From Gluconobacter aidae (GTDB lineage Bacteria; Pseudomonadota; Alphaproteobacteria; Acetobacterales; Acetobacteraceae), in NCBI RefSeq assembly GCF_009547075.1, contig NZ_WIPH01000027.1, positions 1 to 34,641 on the forward strand: a DNA stretch of 34,641 nt, read 5' to 3'. The position numbers were made by a program, and so were the translations under genes. The notes beneath the pieces are model-generated. The model was not told the origin of the DNA. It saw only the letters and a list, made by a program, of their open reading frames with translations, and did no database searches. Shown here piece after piece: positions 16,377 to 26,647 of this stretch. Within the stretch, counting starts at the first letter, position 1, and each line of letters begins with the position of its first letter.

Positions 16377-17618
16377 TTGCAGACAGTCCCAGAAGATCGC
16401 CGGCCTTTCCGGTTCGTCATATACGCCCTCACCATCACCATGTGCGTGATCTGCTACGGAGACCGGGCCGCCCTGTCCGTAGGCATGCCCCAGATCGCGC
16501 ATGAATTTGCCCTCACACCGGGGAAGACGGGCTGGGTCCTCTCCAGCTTCCTCTGGTCCTATTTCATCCTGAACCTGCCCAGCGCGATCCTTCTGGACCG
16601 CTTCGGCGTGCGGATCATCGGCGCGGCGGCCGTGGCCCTGTGGTCGCTCGCCATGATCCTCGGCAGCCTGACCGCCACTGTCCCGGCCTTCATCGCCACC
16701 CGCATCCTGCTGGGCGTCGGAGAAGCCCCCACCTTCGCACTCGGCAACAAAGTCGTGCGGGCCTGGGCGCCGCTACACGAACGTGGCCTGATGATGACCG
16801 CCTTCATCTGCGGCATCCCCATCGGGCTGGCCTGCGGTGCCGCCTCGGGCGGGTGGCTGATTGCCCATTACGGCTGGCGCCCGGCATTTTCGCTGCTCGG
16901 CGCGCTGGGGCTGGTCTGGTCCGTGGTCTGGCTCCTGACCCACCCGCGCCCCGCACGCGGCACACAGGCCACGTCCTTTTCCCTGATCTCGGTGCCGACC
17001 CTGTTTCGCTCCTCGGCGTTCTGGGGCATCGTGATCGCGCAGTGCTGCGCCAATTACGCCAACTTCCTGCTGATGTCCTGGCTGCCGATCATCATGCGCC
17101 AGACCCTGCATCTCGGCACCGAACAGTCCGGAGCCTATACAGCCTACTGCTATGTCGGCGCGGCCATCCTCTCGATCACGGCTGGAAAAATCGGCGAAAC
17201 GCTCGTTCGCGGATCAAACCTTTCTCTGGGAGGGCGCCGAAAGGTCGTGTGCCTGTATCTCGTTCTGGCCTCCTCCATGGGATTTCTGCCGCTCTGCGGA
17301 ACGGCCGCGACCATCATTCCGCTCCTCGCGGTCTCCATGGCCTTCATGGCCGGCGGTACGGGGGCCAACATGGCCCTTCTGGCGGACCTGCTTGTGGAGG
17401 ACGAAATCCTCGGCTCCGTGACCGGCCTGACCCTGACCTTCTCCAACGGTCTCGGCATTCTGGCCCCGGTCATGACGGGATATCTGCTTCAGGCCACCGG
17501 CAATTTCCACGGCGTTTTCTACATCACGGGCGTCATCATCCTGTGCGGCGCGCTGGCCGCTGCCCTCCTTCCCCGGCGGCCGTTCCATGGCCGCTCCCAG
17601 CCGGATCAGACCGCATGA
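16377..17618 (+). CDS. MFS permease, ACS (anion:cation symporter) type
   Basis: A 413-residue inner-membrane transporter with about 12 hydrophobic spans. The N-terminal YGDRAALSVGMPQIAHEFALTPGKTGWVLSSFLWSYFILNLPSAILLDRFGVR block is the signature of the anion:cation symporter family, which imports organic acids such as hexonates, tartrate and related carboxylates. The start is TTG 16377, supported by AAAGAGG about 8 bases upstream; no later ATG keeps the first span. The stop overlaps pxpB (ATGA). Its position between an outer-membrane receptor and catabolic genes makes it the likely inner-membrane step for a carboxylate substrate. Confidence 0.85.
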   Translation: MQTVPEDRRPFRFVIYALTITMCVICYGDRAALSVGMPQIAHEFALTPGKTGWVLSSFLWSYFILNLPSAILLDRFGVRIIGAAAVALWSLAMILGSLTATVPAFIATRILLGVGEAPTFALGNKVVRAWAPLHERGLMMTAFICGIPIGLACGAASGGWLIAHYGWRPAFSLLGALGLVWSVVWLLTHPRPARGTQATSFSLISVPTLFRSSAFWGIVIAQCCANYANFLLMSWLPIIMRQTLHLGTEQSGAYTAYCYVGAAILSITAGKIGETLVRGSNLSLGGRRKVVCLYLVLASSMGFLPLCGTAATIIPLLAVSMAFMAGGTGANMALLADLLVEDEILGSVTGLTLTFSNGLGILAPVMTGYLLQATGNFHGVFYITGVIILCGALAAALLPRRPFHGRSQPDQTA

Positions 17619-18256
17619 CCCGTATTCACATGGCAGGCGCGGGCGGCCTCCTGCTGGACGCCGCCGATGGCCCGTTCAGCGACACGACACAGCGCCGCAT
17701 CTGGGCTGCCAGCCGCACGCTCGACACATACCCGGACGTCCTCCAGACCATCCCCGGCGTCAACAACCTTCTCGTCACATTCGACGCCATACAGACTGAC
17801 CCTTCCGTCATGGAAGAGCTGCTCCGGACCATCTGGACACAGGCCTCCGCCGAAGAGGTGCCGTCCCGCGAGATCGTGGTACCGGTCGTCTATGGCGGCA
17901 CGTTCGGCGAAGATCTGGCACTCGTCGCCCGCTTCGCCAACCTGACGGAAGAAGAAACCATCGACGCCCACATGGCCGGTCGCTACAGCGTCGCCGCCAT
18001 CGGCGCCATGGCGGGTTTCGTGTACCTGACCGGACTGGACCCGCGTCTGGCCATCCCCCGCCGCGACTCCCCGCGCCTGCGGGTGGAGGAAGGGGCCGTG
18101 GTCATCGGCGGAGGCCATGCGGGCATGATGCCCTGCACCTCGCCGTCTGGCTGGCATATCCTCGGCCGGACGGATCTGTGCCTGTTCGACGCCTTCCGTC
18201 CCGAGCCCGGTCTGCTGCGTCTGGGCGACACCGTCCGTTTTGTGAGGGCCTCATGA
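17615..18256 (+). CDS. pxpB: PxpB, 5-oxoprolinase subunit (KipI-like)
   Basis: A 213-residue cytoplasmic protein of the KipI / allophanate-hydrolase-subunit-1 family. Recognisable blocks are GVNNLLVTFDA (about residues 49-59), VVYGGTFGEDLALVARFANLTEEETIDAH, GFVYLTGLDPRLAIPRRDSPRLRV, and SPSGWHILGRTD near the C terminus. In the PxpABC complex it works with PxpC and PxpA in ATP-dependent opening of 5-oxoproline to glutamate. The ATG at 17615 is taken because it overlaps the MFS stop; a longer frame from 16640 lies within the MFS gene. The same fold forms part of the carboxyltransferase of urea carboxylase, which matters because biotin genes follow. Confidence 0.88.
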   Translation: MTRIHMAGAGGLLLDAADGPFSDTTQRRIWAASRTLDTYPDVLQTIPGVNNLLVTFDAIQTDPSVMEELLRTIWTQASAEEVPSREIVVPVVYGGTFGEDLALVARFANLTEEETIDAHMAGRYSVAAIGAMAGFVYLTGLDPRLAIPRRDSPRLRVEEGAVVIGGGHAGMMPCTSPSGWHILGRTDLCLFDAFRPEPGLLRLGDTVRFVRAS

Positions 18257-19224
18257 TCGAAATCCTGACCGGCTCTTCCCTCAACACCATTCAGGATTTC
18301 GGCCGTCCTCACGCCATGGCCATGGGGGTGGCGCAGGGCGGCGCCATGGACCGTCTGGCCCTGAGCCACGGCAACCTGCTCCTCGACAATCCGATGGATG
18401 CTGCCGGGATCGAGATCGTGTTTTTCCCCTTCCGCATGCGCTTTCACGCCGAGACGTCCTTTGCCGTCACCGGTGCCGCCTGCCCTGCCACGCTCGACGA
18501 CCTGAAACTCCCGCGCGACTGGGCCATCACCGCCAGACCCGGCCAGACCCTGACGCTCCGCGCGCCGGAACAGGGCGCCCGCGCCTATCTGACGCTCCGG
18601 GGCGGCCTGGACGTGCCCCCGGTTCTGGGCGCGCGTTCGACGGATCTCAAAGGCGGCTTCGGCGGCCTTGAGGGGCGCGCCCTTCAGAAAGGCGACCGCC
18701 TCTCCTGCCTCGCAGCCTCCACACTGCGCATGCCCGCCGCAGGCTACGGTCTCACGCGCCCCTGCCCGCTTCCCCCCGCAGACCGCACCCGGATCCGCGT
18801 CCTGCCCGCAGCCGAACACGACGTCTTCACGCCCGAAAGCCTGCAAACCTTCCACTCCGCAGCCTGGACCCTGACCCCCAGCGCAAACCGCATGGGCTAT
18901 CGGCTCGAAGGGCAGAACGTCCTGAAACTCTCACGGCCGCTCAGCCTGTTTTCCCACGGCATCCTTCCCGGAACCGTTCAGGTGCCGCCCGCGGGCCAGC
19001 CGATCATCCAGATGATGGATGCCAATACCTGCGGCGGCTATCCCAAGATCGCCACCGTGATTGCGCCGGACCTGCGCCTGCTGTCCCAGACAGTCGTCGG
19101 CACACCTGTCCATTTCGAAACCATCACGCGCGATGACGCGGTGCAAATCATCCGGCGGGAAGCTGCGGAGTTGAGCCGGCTTGCTACCGAAATCGCCACA
19201 CTCCGCACACAGCTCGTTTTCTGA
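18253..19224 (+). CDS. pxpC: PxpC, biotin-dependent carboxyltransferase-like 5-oxoprolinase subunit
   Basis: A 323-residue protein of the KipA / allophanate-hydrolase-subunit-2 family. The N terminus IEILTGSSLNTIQDFGRPHAM...GVAQGGAMDRLALSHGNLLLDN and the C-terminal run NRMGYRLEG, GTVQVPPAGQPIIQMMDANTCGGYPKIATVI are diagnostic. The start is ATG 18253, overlapping the pxpB stop (ATGA); a frame from 18178 would run into pxpB. PxpB and PxpC together resemble the carboxyltransferase half of urea carboxylase. PxpC therefore links the ring-opening function to the biotin carboxylase pair encoded downstream. Length is normal and no defect is seen. Confidence 0.88.
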   Translation: MIEILTGSSLNTIQDFGRPHAMAMGVAQGGAMDRLALSHGNLLLDNPMDAAGIEIVFFPFRMRFHAETSFAVTGAACPATLDDLKLPRDWAITARPGQTLTLRAPEQGARAYLTLRGGLDVPPVLGARSTDLKGGFGGLEGRALQKGDRLSCLAASTLRMPAAGYGLTRPCPLPPADRTRIRVLPAAEHDVFTPESLQTFHSAAWTLTPSANRMGYRLEGQNVLKLSRPLSLFSHGILPGTVQVPPAGQPIIQMMDANTCGGYPKIATVIAPDLRLLSQTVVGTPVHFETITRDDAVQIIRREAAELSRLATEIATLRTQLVF

Positions 19225-19278
19225 TGCCCCATCCTGTTTTCACGGCCCTGTTTTTCCATGTCCGGGAGTTCTGACACC

Positions 19279-20043
19279 ATGACCGCCAAAACCATCGACC
19301 TGAACGCCGATCTGGGCGAGAGCTTCGGCCATTACACAATGGGCAATGACAGCGCGATGCTGGACATCGTGACCTCCGCCAACGTCGCCTGCGGCTTTCA
19401 CGGCGGCGACCCGGAAGTCATGGCCGAGACCTTCCGCATCGCACGCGAAAAAGGCGTCTCCGTCGGCTCCCATCCCGGCTTCCCGGACCTGTGGGGCTTC
19501 GGACGCCGCGTCATGCCCTTCACACCCGCCCAGATCGAACGGATCGTGGCCTACCAAATGGGCGCGGCACAGGCCCTCGCGACCTATTCCGGCCACCGCA
19601 TGACCTACATGAAAACCCATGGCGCGCTGGGCAACCTGACCGAACGCGATCCCGCCGTTGCCGAAGCCATCGTCAATGCCGTCAAGGCGGTCGATCCGAA
19701 CCTCCCCATCATGGCCATCGCCCTGAGCCATCTGGACCGCATCGGACGCGAGCGAGGCCTGACCGTGTTCTCGGAAATCTTCGCGGACCGCGCCTATACC
19801 GAAGACGGACATCTCGTCTCGCGCAAGGAACCCGGCGCGGTCCTGCATGACGCTGATTTCGCGGCCGCCCGTGCCGTGCGCATGGTGCAGGCCGGCGCCA
19901 TCGAAACCATCTCCGGAAAAATGCTGCCGACCCGCATTGATACGATCTGCGTGCATGGGGACAACGCGGAATCCGTGGATGTCGCCCGCAAGGTCCGTGC
20001 AGGCTTCGAAGCCGCGGGCATCACGTTGCGCGCCCTGACCTGA
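19279..20043 (+). CDS. pxpA: PxpA / LamB-YcsF family 5-oxoprolinase subunit
   Basis: A 254-residue cytoplasmic protein of the LamB/YcsF family, the catalytic TIM-barrel-like subunit of PxpABC. Blocks are IDLNADLGESFG (residues 6-17), SANVACGFHGGDP, VGSHPGFPDLWGFGRR (62-77), KTHGALGN (112-119) and TICVHGDN near the C terminus. The ATG at 19279 is chosen over 19258 because GGGAG sits about 11 bases upstream and the protein then begins at the family N terminus. From memory the family motif at 112-119 is KPHGALYN, and GFGRR is usually preceded by LQ rather than LW. These changes may mean a different ring substrate. It follows pxpC after 54 bases. Confidence 0.85.
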   Translation: MTAKTIDLNADLGESFGHYTMGNDSAMLDIVTSANVACGFHGGDPEVMAETFRIAREKGVSVGSHPGFPDLWGFGRRVMPFTPAQIERIVAYQMGAAQALATYSGHRMTYMKTHGALGNLTERDPAVAEAIVNAVKAVDPNLPIMAIALSHLDRIGRERGLTVFSEIFADRAYTEDGHLVSRKEPGAVLHDADFAAARAVRMVQAGAIETISGKMLPTRIDTICVHGDNAESVDVARKVRAGFEAAGITLRALT

Positions 20044-20068
20044 AGCAGACCGGAAAGCCAACCGTCCC

Positions 20069-20513
20069 ATGATCCCCGATCTCAAGATCCTCGACGCCCT
20101 GATGGCCCGGATGCAGGCGCTGGGCATTACCGAACTCGACTATTCCCGTGACGGCGAGCACATCCGTCTGGTGCGCGGCGCACAGGACAGCAGCCCCCAG
20201 CCGACCAGCCTGGCCCCGGCGGCCGCAGCCTCCACGCTTCCTGTCCTCGAAACCGCCTCCGCTCCGGCCAAAACCGAAACCACGATCGACGCCCCCATGC
20301 ACGGCCAGTTCTACGCCTCCCCGGCCCCGGATGCGCCGCCTTTCGTCAAGCCGGGCGACATCGTGGCGGAAGGACAGCCGCTCTATATTCTCGAAGTCAT
20401 GAAAACGCTCTCGCGCATCGAGGCCGAGTTCCCCTGCCGGATCGTCGCCGTGCTGGCCGCGAATGCAGACGCCGTCTCCCCCGGAACGCCGCTCTTCACC
20501 GTGGAGCCATTCG

Positions 20514-20521
<8 letters not shown>
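20069..20521 (+). CDS. Biotin carboxyl carrier protein
   Basis: A 150-residue AccB-like carrier. A short helical N-terminal part (MIPDLKILDALMARMQALGITELDY) and a Pro/Ala-rich linker (about 48-75) precede a biotinyl domain from about residue 78. The biotin-accepting lysine is K112 in EVMKTLS, with the expected Met-Lys. It would carry carboxybiotin between the biotin carboxylase encoded next and a carboxyltransferase, here most simply PxpB/PxpC. The gene follows pxpA by 25 bases and its end overlaps the carboxylase start by 8 bases. It could also serve acetyl-CoA carboxylase, but its location in a catabolic operon argues for a dedicated copy. Confidence 0.9.
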
Positions 20522-21880
<1,359 letters not shown>

Positions 21881-21884
<4 letters not shown>

Positions 21885-22291
21885 CTTTTCTTGAAGACCT
21901 TCTGAACGACCTGCCCGAACTGGTCGAGCGGATGAGACGTCACGACGTCCGTCATGCTTCTCTGAAAAATGAGACGGGTGCGCTTGCCCTGACACTGGCT
22001 CCGGTACTGGCGGCAAACTCAGGTCAAACGCTTCAGGCGCCCCATGTTGCCCCGCCCGCAAAAGCGGAGGGCACGCCCGTTCCCAGCTCCGAGATGGGCG
22101 TGTTCCGCTTTTGCGGCCTGGGCGAAAATCATTCGGTTCGCTTCGGCGAAATCGTGGGATTTGTCGAAACGGGCGCCCTCCGCCTGCCCGTCACGGCAAC
22201 GGCGGACGGCACACTCGGCCCCGCGCTGGTCGGGGATGGCAGCGTCGTGGGCTATCATGACGTGCTTTTCCGGATTCACCCGGATGGCTGA
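21881..22291 (+). CDS. Degenerate biotinyl-domain (BCCP-like) protein lacking the biotin lysine
   Basis: A 136-residue protein, last in the operon, overlapping the biotin carboxylase gene by 4 bases (ATGA). Its layout copies the carrier protein at 20069: a helical N terminus (FLEDLLNDLPELVERMRRHDV), a short strand region (ALALTLAP), a Pro/Ala linker, then a biotinyl/lipoyl-like domain. GEIVGFVETGALRLPV occupies the place of the canonical biotinylation hairpin, and VETGAL (residues 95-100) stands where VEAMKL is usual. The acceptor lysine position is therefore Ala99 and the Met is Gly98, so it cannot carry biotin. It may be a structural or regulatory subunit. The reading is conserved and uninterrupted, so it does not look like a pseudogene. 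Confidence 0.8.
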
Positions 22292-22301
22292 GACGCCGCG
22301 C

Positions 22302-22865
22302 TCAGAGAGACGCCGCAGACCGGGATGCCTGTTCGTAAAAGCCCGTCAGAACACGCAGGGCCTTGGCGACCTCCGCAATCGTGACGTCGCCGACTTCCCG
22401 GTTCTGGGGAATATGCTCCAGCAGGCAGATCCGACGCAGGCGCGCATATTCGAGACAGACGTCGCGCCCTTTCTGTGTCGTGCTGACAAAAACCTCCTTG
22501 CCCCGGCGCTCGCGCCGGATCAGCCGGTGTTCGTCGAGCTTCTTCATGGCGTAGTTCAGGTAATGCCGCTCGGACAGGTTGAGGGTGAACATCAGGTCCG
22601 AGATGCTTTTCTCCCGGTTCCTGTGATTGACACTGTGCAGGATGAGCGTGTCGAGCGCCGAAAGATCCGGCAGACCCGCCGCCGCCATACCCCGCGCCAT
22701 CCAGCGGTGAAACGCATGGTTTACGACGGTCAGGGCAAATTCGAATTCGCTCAGATCCTCGTTGCCCGGCACCGCCAGATGCGACGAGGACACGATGAAG
22801 GCCCGTTCCATATCCGCAACATCCGGCATCACCAACGCGCGGCTCCCGGCTTTCCCGTCTTTCAT
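22302..22865 (-). CDS. MarR-like winged-helix regulator
   Basis: A 187-residue DNA-binding protein. The C-terminal two thirds match the winged-helix/MarR pattern: SALDTLILHSVNHRNREKSISDLMFTLNLSERHYLNYAMKKLDEHRLIRRERRGKEVFVSTTQKGRDVCLEYARLRR, with the recognition helix near residues 95-115 and the wing at RRERRGKEVFV. The ATG at 22865 has GGAGAGG about 7 bases upstream. It is convergent with the pxp operon (10 bases between stops) and divergent from hyuA across 75 bases, so it probably controls hyuAB, itself and perhaps the pxp operon. The effector is probably the substrate or a ring-opened product, by inference. Confidence 0.85.
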   Translation of the reverse strand: MKDGKAGSRALVMPDVADMERAFIVSSSHLAVPGNEDLSEFEFALTVVNHAFHRWMARGMAAAGLPDLSALDTLILHSVNHRNREKSISDLMFTLNLSERHYLNYAMKKLDEHRLIRRERRGKEVFVSTTQKGRDVCLEYARLRRICLLEHIPQNREVGDVTIAEVAKALRVLTGFYEQASRSAASL

Positions 22866-22940
22866 GGTTCGTCCTCTCCGTCAGCCAACATCTCTTCCCG
22901 ATATCCTATTGCACTCTAACCCGATACGGAAAACACAGGC
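22866..22940. promoter_or_regulatory. marR / hyuA divergent promoter region
   Basis: This 75-base gap must hold the start signals of both divergent genes. For the regulator a fair pair on the minus strand is TTTCCG and TAGGAT with an 18-base spacer (about 22,904-22,933). CGATATC and CGATACG form an imperfect direct repeat around 22,898-22,928 that might be part of an operator. No clear palindrome was found. Confidence 0.4.
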
Positions 22941-25031
22941 ATGGTCGACAGTACACAAATCCGTCTCGCCGCTGATATCGGTGGCACATTCACGGACGTG
23001 GTCCTCCAGACGCCGCAGGAACGTCTGACCCGCAAGGTCCTCACCACGCCCGCCGCACCCGAAGAAGGGGTCATGAACGGCATCAGCCTCGTGATCGAAG
23101 ACGCCGGATTGCGCTTTCGGGACGTGACAGTCTTCGTGCATGGCACGACACTTGCGACCAACGCCATCATCGAACGCCGGGGCGCCCGCACGGCTCTTAT
23201 CGGAACGCAAGGCTTCCGCGACATTCTGGAAATCGGCACCGAAAGCCGCTTCAACCAGTATGACCTGATGCTGCAAAAGCCCAGCCCGCTCGTCCCTCGC
23301 GGCCTGCGCTTCACCGTCCCCGAACGCATGGACGCCCGCGGCACCGTTCAGCTTCCGCTGGATGAAGCCGCCGTTCTGGCCCTCGTGCCGCGGTTGCGTG
23401 CCGCTGGCGTCGAGAGCATCGCGGTGGCGTTCCTCCATGCTTATGCCAATCCGGCCCATGAACGTCGCGTACAGGCGCTTCTTCAGGAGGCGATGCCGGA
23501 CATCACCATCTCCATTTCAAGCGACGTCTGCCCCGAAATCCGGGAATACGAACGCACCTCCACCACCGTCGCGAATGCTTACGTCCAGCCCCTGATGGCG
23601 GGCTATCTGGGCCGCCTGCGCGAAGCCCTCGACGCCAGGGGCTTTGAAGGCGCGCTCTATCTCGTCACCTCCGGCGGCGGCCTCACCGCGCTGGAAACGG
23701 CCCGCCAGTTTCCCGTCCGCCTCGTGGAATCCGGCCCGGCGGGCGGTGCGATTTTCGCCGCCCAATGCGCCGAGCGCCTGGCCGAAAACCGCGTCCTGTC
23801 CTTCGACATGGGCGGCACGACCGCCAAGGTCTGCCTGATCGAAGACGGCGAACCCGCATCGTCCCGTTTCTTCGAAGTGGACCGCACGGCCCGCTTCATG
23901 AAAGGCTCCGGCCTGCCCCTGCGCATTCCCGTGATCGAAATGGTCGAGATCGGCGCGGGCGGCGGCTCCATCGCCCATCTGGACGCCATGAAACGCGTTG
24001 TCGTCGGGCCGGAGAGCGCATCTTCCGTTCCAGGCCCCGCCTGTTACGGACTGGGGGGCAAGCGCCCCGCCGTTACGGACGCGGACGTGATGCTCGGCCT
24101 GATCCGCCCGGAAAACTTCGCGGGCGGCAGCATCCAGCTCCAGCCGGATCGCTCGGCCGAAGCACTCCTGACCGATATCGGCACCCCGCTGGGTCTGTCG
24201 GCGGAAATGTCCGCCCATGCGGTCTATGAAATCGTGTGCGAAAACATGGCCAGTGCGGCGCGCGTCCATGCCGCCGAACGTGGCGCCGTCATCGGCGACC
24301 ATACCATGATCGCTTTCGGCGGCGCGGCCCCGCTTCACGCCGCGCGCGTCGCGGAAAAGCTTGGAATACGGCGTCTCGTCATTCCTTCGAACGCAGGCGT
24401 CGGCTCGGCCGTGGGCTTCCTCGCCGCCCCCGTCTCGTTCGAGCTGGTGCGCTCCTTCCCCATGCGTCTGGACGACAGCTTCAGTTCAGCGGAAGTCTCG
24501 GCCCTGCTCGATGACATGACGCAGGCCGCCCACGGCATGGTGCAGGACGACGCCCGGACGGAAACGCTTCACACCAGGCGCGCGGCCTTCATGCGCTATG
24601 TCGGACAGGGACACGAAATCATCGTCACGCTGCCCGACGGCGCCATCAGCAGCGACCATCTCTCGACCCTGCGGGACACCTTCGAAGCGGAATATGCCCG
24701 TCAGTTCGCCCGCGTCATCCCCCATGCCGCCGTCGAGATCCTGAACTGGTCCGTCAGCGTCTCAACCACCCCGCGAAAATACCCGCCCTTCGAGGCCGCC
24801 CCGGCCCTGCATGACGCAGTCTCCGCCGACATCCGGAAACTCTTCGACGGCGCAACCGGCACGCATGTCGCCCTCCCGGTCTACGAACGTACGGACATGG
24901 GACCGGGCAGCCGCGTCCCCGGCCCCGCCCTGATCGCTGAAAAAGAAACCACAACCTACGTTTCCTCCCGCTACACCGCCCATCTGGACGGTAGCGGCAA
25001 CATCATTCTGGACATGAAGGACGCCGTCTGA
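22941..25031 (+). CDS. hyuA: Hydantoinase/oxoprolinase subunit A (HyuA)
   Basis: A 696-residue cytoplasmic protein of the HyuA family (N-methylhydantoinase A, 5-oxoprolinase N-terminal half, acetone carboxylase beta type). It has an actin-like ATP-binding fold: phosphate-binding AADIGGTFTDVVL at residues 9-21, the second phosphate loop LSFDMGGTTAKVCLIEDG in the middle, and IGAGGGSIAHLD with VGPESASSVPGPACYGLGGKRPAVTDADV. It acts with HyuB to hydrolyse a cyclic amide with ATP, or in relatives to carboxylate ketones. Length fits the family. It starts 75 bases from the divergent regulator, and its stop overlaps hyuB (TGATG). Sequence does not separate oxoprolinase from hydantoinase activity. Confidence 0.9.
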   Translation: MVDSTQIRLAADIGGTFTDVVLQTPQERLTRKVLTTPAAPEEGVMNGISLVIEDAGLRFRDVTVFVHGTTLATNAIIERRGARTALIGTQGFRDILEIGTESRFNQYDLMLQKPSPLVPRGLRFTVPERMDARGTVQLPLDEAAVLALVPRLRAAGVESIAVAFLHAYANPAHERRVQALLQEAMPDITISISSDVCPEIREYERTSTTVANAYVQPLMAGYLGRLREALDARGFEGALYLVTSGGGLTALETARQFPVRLVESGPAGGAIFAAQCAERLAENRVLSFDMGGTTAKVCLIEDGEPASSRFFEVDRTARFMKGSGLPLRIPVIEMVEIGAGGGSIAHLDAMKRVVVGPESASSVPGPACYGLGGKRPAVTDADVMLGLIRPENFAGGSIQLQPDRSAEALLTDIGTPLGLSAEMSAHAVYEIVCENMASAARVHAAERGAVIGDHTMIAFGGAAPLHAARVAEKLGIRRLVIPSNAGVGSAVGFLAAPVSFELVRSFPMRLDDSFSSAEVSALLDDMTQAAHGMVQDDARTETLHTRRAAFMRYVGQGHEIIVTLPDGAISSDHLSTLRDTFEAEYARQFARVIPHAAVEILNWSVSVSTTPRKYPPFEAAPALHDAVSADIRKLFDGATGTHVALPVYERTDMGPGSRVPGPALIAEKETTTYVSSRYTAHLDGSGNIILDMKDAV

Positions 25032-26599
25032 TGAGCGCGCACTCCCATAAGGAAATCGACTTCCAGATCATGTGGAACCGCCTGATTGCCGTGGTCGGCG
25101 AACAGGCGCAGGTCCTGATCCGCACGGCCTTCAGCCCCATCGTCCGCGAATGCGAAGACATCTCGGCCGGTATTTTCGACCTGCAAGGCCGGATGATCGC
25201 GCAAGCCGTGACGGGCACACCCGGCCACGTCAATTCCATGGCGGAATCCGTCGGCCATTTTCTGCGTCACTTCCCCGTCTCGACCATGAAAGAGGGCGAC
25301 GCCTACATCACGAACGATCCGTGGATGGGAACGGGGCATCTCAACGATTTCGTCATTACGACCCCGGCGTTCCACAAGGGCCGTCTGGTCGGACTGTTCT
25401 CCTGCACCAGCCATCTGATGGATATCGGCGGCCTGGGCAACGGGCCGGAAGCAACGGACGTCTTCATGGAAGGCCTCTCGATCCCGATGCTCAAGCTGAT
25501 TGATCAGGGACAGGTCAACGAGACGTTGATGGCCATGATCCGCGCCAATACGCGCCTGCCGGTGGATACGGAAGGCGATACCTACTCTCTGGCAGCCTGC
25601 AATGATGTCGGCGTCCGCGCCCTGTGCGACATGATGGACGAGTTCCAGCTCGACAGTCTCGAACCGCTGGCCGATTTCATCATCGAACGTTCCCGCCAGG
25701 CCGTCCTCGACAAAATCGAAGCCCTCCCGCAGGGCACATGGTCCCACGAGATGACCATCGACGGCTACAATGCGCCACTCACGCTCAAGGCAAAGCTCAC
25801 GGTTGGCGAAAACCGCGTCAGCGTCAGCTATGACGGCTCACCGCCTGCTGTCGGACGCGGGATCAACGTCCCGATGGCCTATACCCGCGCCTATACGGTC
25901 TTCGGGCTGGCCTGCGCGATCTCGCCAGACGTCCCCAACAACGCAGGTTCACTGGCTCCCTATCACGTCGAGGCACCCGCAGGGTCCGTCCTGAACGCAA
26001 TGCGTCCCGCCCCCGTCTCCTCCCGCCACGTCATCGGACAGATGCTGCCGGACATGGTGTTCGGATGCCTTCGCACGCCCCTGCCCGACCGCGTTCCAGC
26101 AGAAGGCACATCCTGTCTGTGGAACATTGCCGTGCGCGGACAGTGGTTCCCCAAGGGAGCAACCACGCCCCAGACCTACGCGCTCGCCATCACGACCAAT
26201 GGCGGCACCGGGGCCCGCCACGGCCTGAACGGCCTGTCCGCCACGGCTTTTCCATCCGGCGTACACGGCACCCCGATTGAAATCGCGGAAATCCAGTGCC
26301 CGCTCATCTTCTGGGAAAAAGAACTGCGCGAAAACAGCGGCGGTCTTGGCCTGACCAAAGGCGGCGACGGACAGATCATGAAAATCGGCACCACCCAGAA
26401 ACAGCCCTTCGAGCTTCTGGCCGCCTTTGACCGCGTCGATCATCCGGCCCGTGGCGCACTCGGCGGACAGGACGGCGCGGCAGGCCGCGTCGAAACCGCC
26501 TCAGGCCGCAAGCTCGCCGGCAAGGGCCTTCAGGTTCTAAAAGCGGACGATATTCTCGTCCTCATGACACCGGGCGGCGGCGGCCTTGGCGCCCTCTGA
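25031..26599 (+). CDS. hyuB: Hydantoinase/oxoprolinase subunit B (HyuB)
   Basis: A 522-residue partner of HyuA. The N-terminal VGEQAQVLIRTAFSPIVRECEDISAGIFDLQGRMIAQAVTGTPGHVNSM block, the GDAYITNDPWMGTGHLNDFVITTPAFHKGRLVG segment (about residues 95-125) and the C-terminal GGDGQIMKIG and MTPGGGGLG are characteristic of the hydantoinase B / acetone carboxylase alpha family. His and Asp residues in NDPWMGTGHLND are likely metal ligands by family analogy. It shares a base with the hyuA stop, so the two should be made in equal amounts and form one enzyme. A strong hairpin follows its stop. Confidence 0.9.
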   Translation: MSAHSHKEIDFQIMWNRLIAVVGEQAQVLIRTAFSPIVRECEDISAGIFDLQGRMIAQAVTGTPGHVNSMAESVGHFLRHFPVSTMKEGDAYITNDPWMGTGHLNDFVITTPAFHKGRLVGLFSCTSHLMDIGGLGNGPEATDVFMEGLSIPMLKLIDQGQVNETLMAMIRANTRLPVDTEGDTYSLAACNDVGVRALCDMMDEFQLDSLEPLADFIIERSRQAVLDKIEALPQGTWSHEMTIDGYNAPLTLKAKLTVGENRVSVSYDGSPPAVGRGINVPMAYTRAYTVFGLACAISPDVPNNAGSLAPYHVEAPAGSVLNAMRPAPVSSRHVIGQMLPDMVFGCLRTPLPDRVPAEGTSCLWNIAVRGQWFPKGATTPQTYALAITTNGGTGARHGLNGLSATAFPSGVHGTPIEIAEIQCPLIFWEKELRENSGGLGLTKGGDGQIMKIGTTQKQPFELLAAFDRVDHPARGALGGQDGAAGRVETASGRKLAGKGLQVLKADDILVLMTPGGGGLGAL

Positions 26600-26606
26600 T
26601 TGTCTC

Positions 26607-26636
26607 CCGCGCCCTTCCCGAAACGGAAGGGCGCGG
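26607..26636. terminator. Perfect 12-bp hairpin between convergent hyuB and dehydrogenase
   Basis: CCGCGCCCTTCC (26607-26618) pairs perfectly with GGAAGGGCGCGG (26625-26636) around a 6-base loop. It lies 7 bases after the hyuB stop and 11 before the convergent dehydrogenase stop. Neither strand has a T tract, so it may be a weak intrinsic or Rho-assisted bidirectional terminator, or a 3'-end protecting stem. Confidence 0.65.
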
Positions 26637-26647
26637 AACTCAACCGT

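Noticed and set aside
16640-18256. A 538-residue plus-strand frame suggesting a fusion before PxpB
   Set aside because: The first 325 residues are an out-of-frame reading of the MFS gene. PxpB begins at ATG 17615, coupled to the MFS stop.
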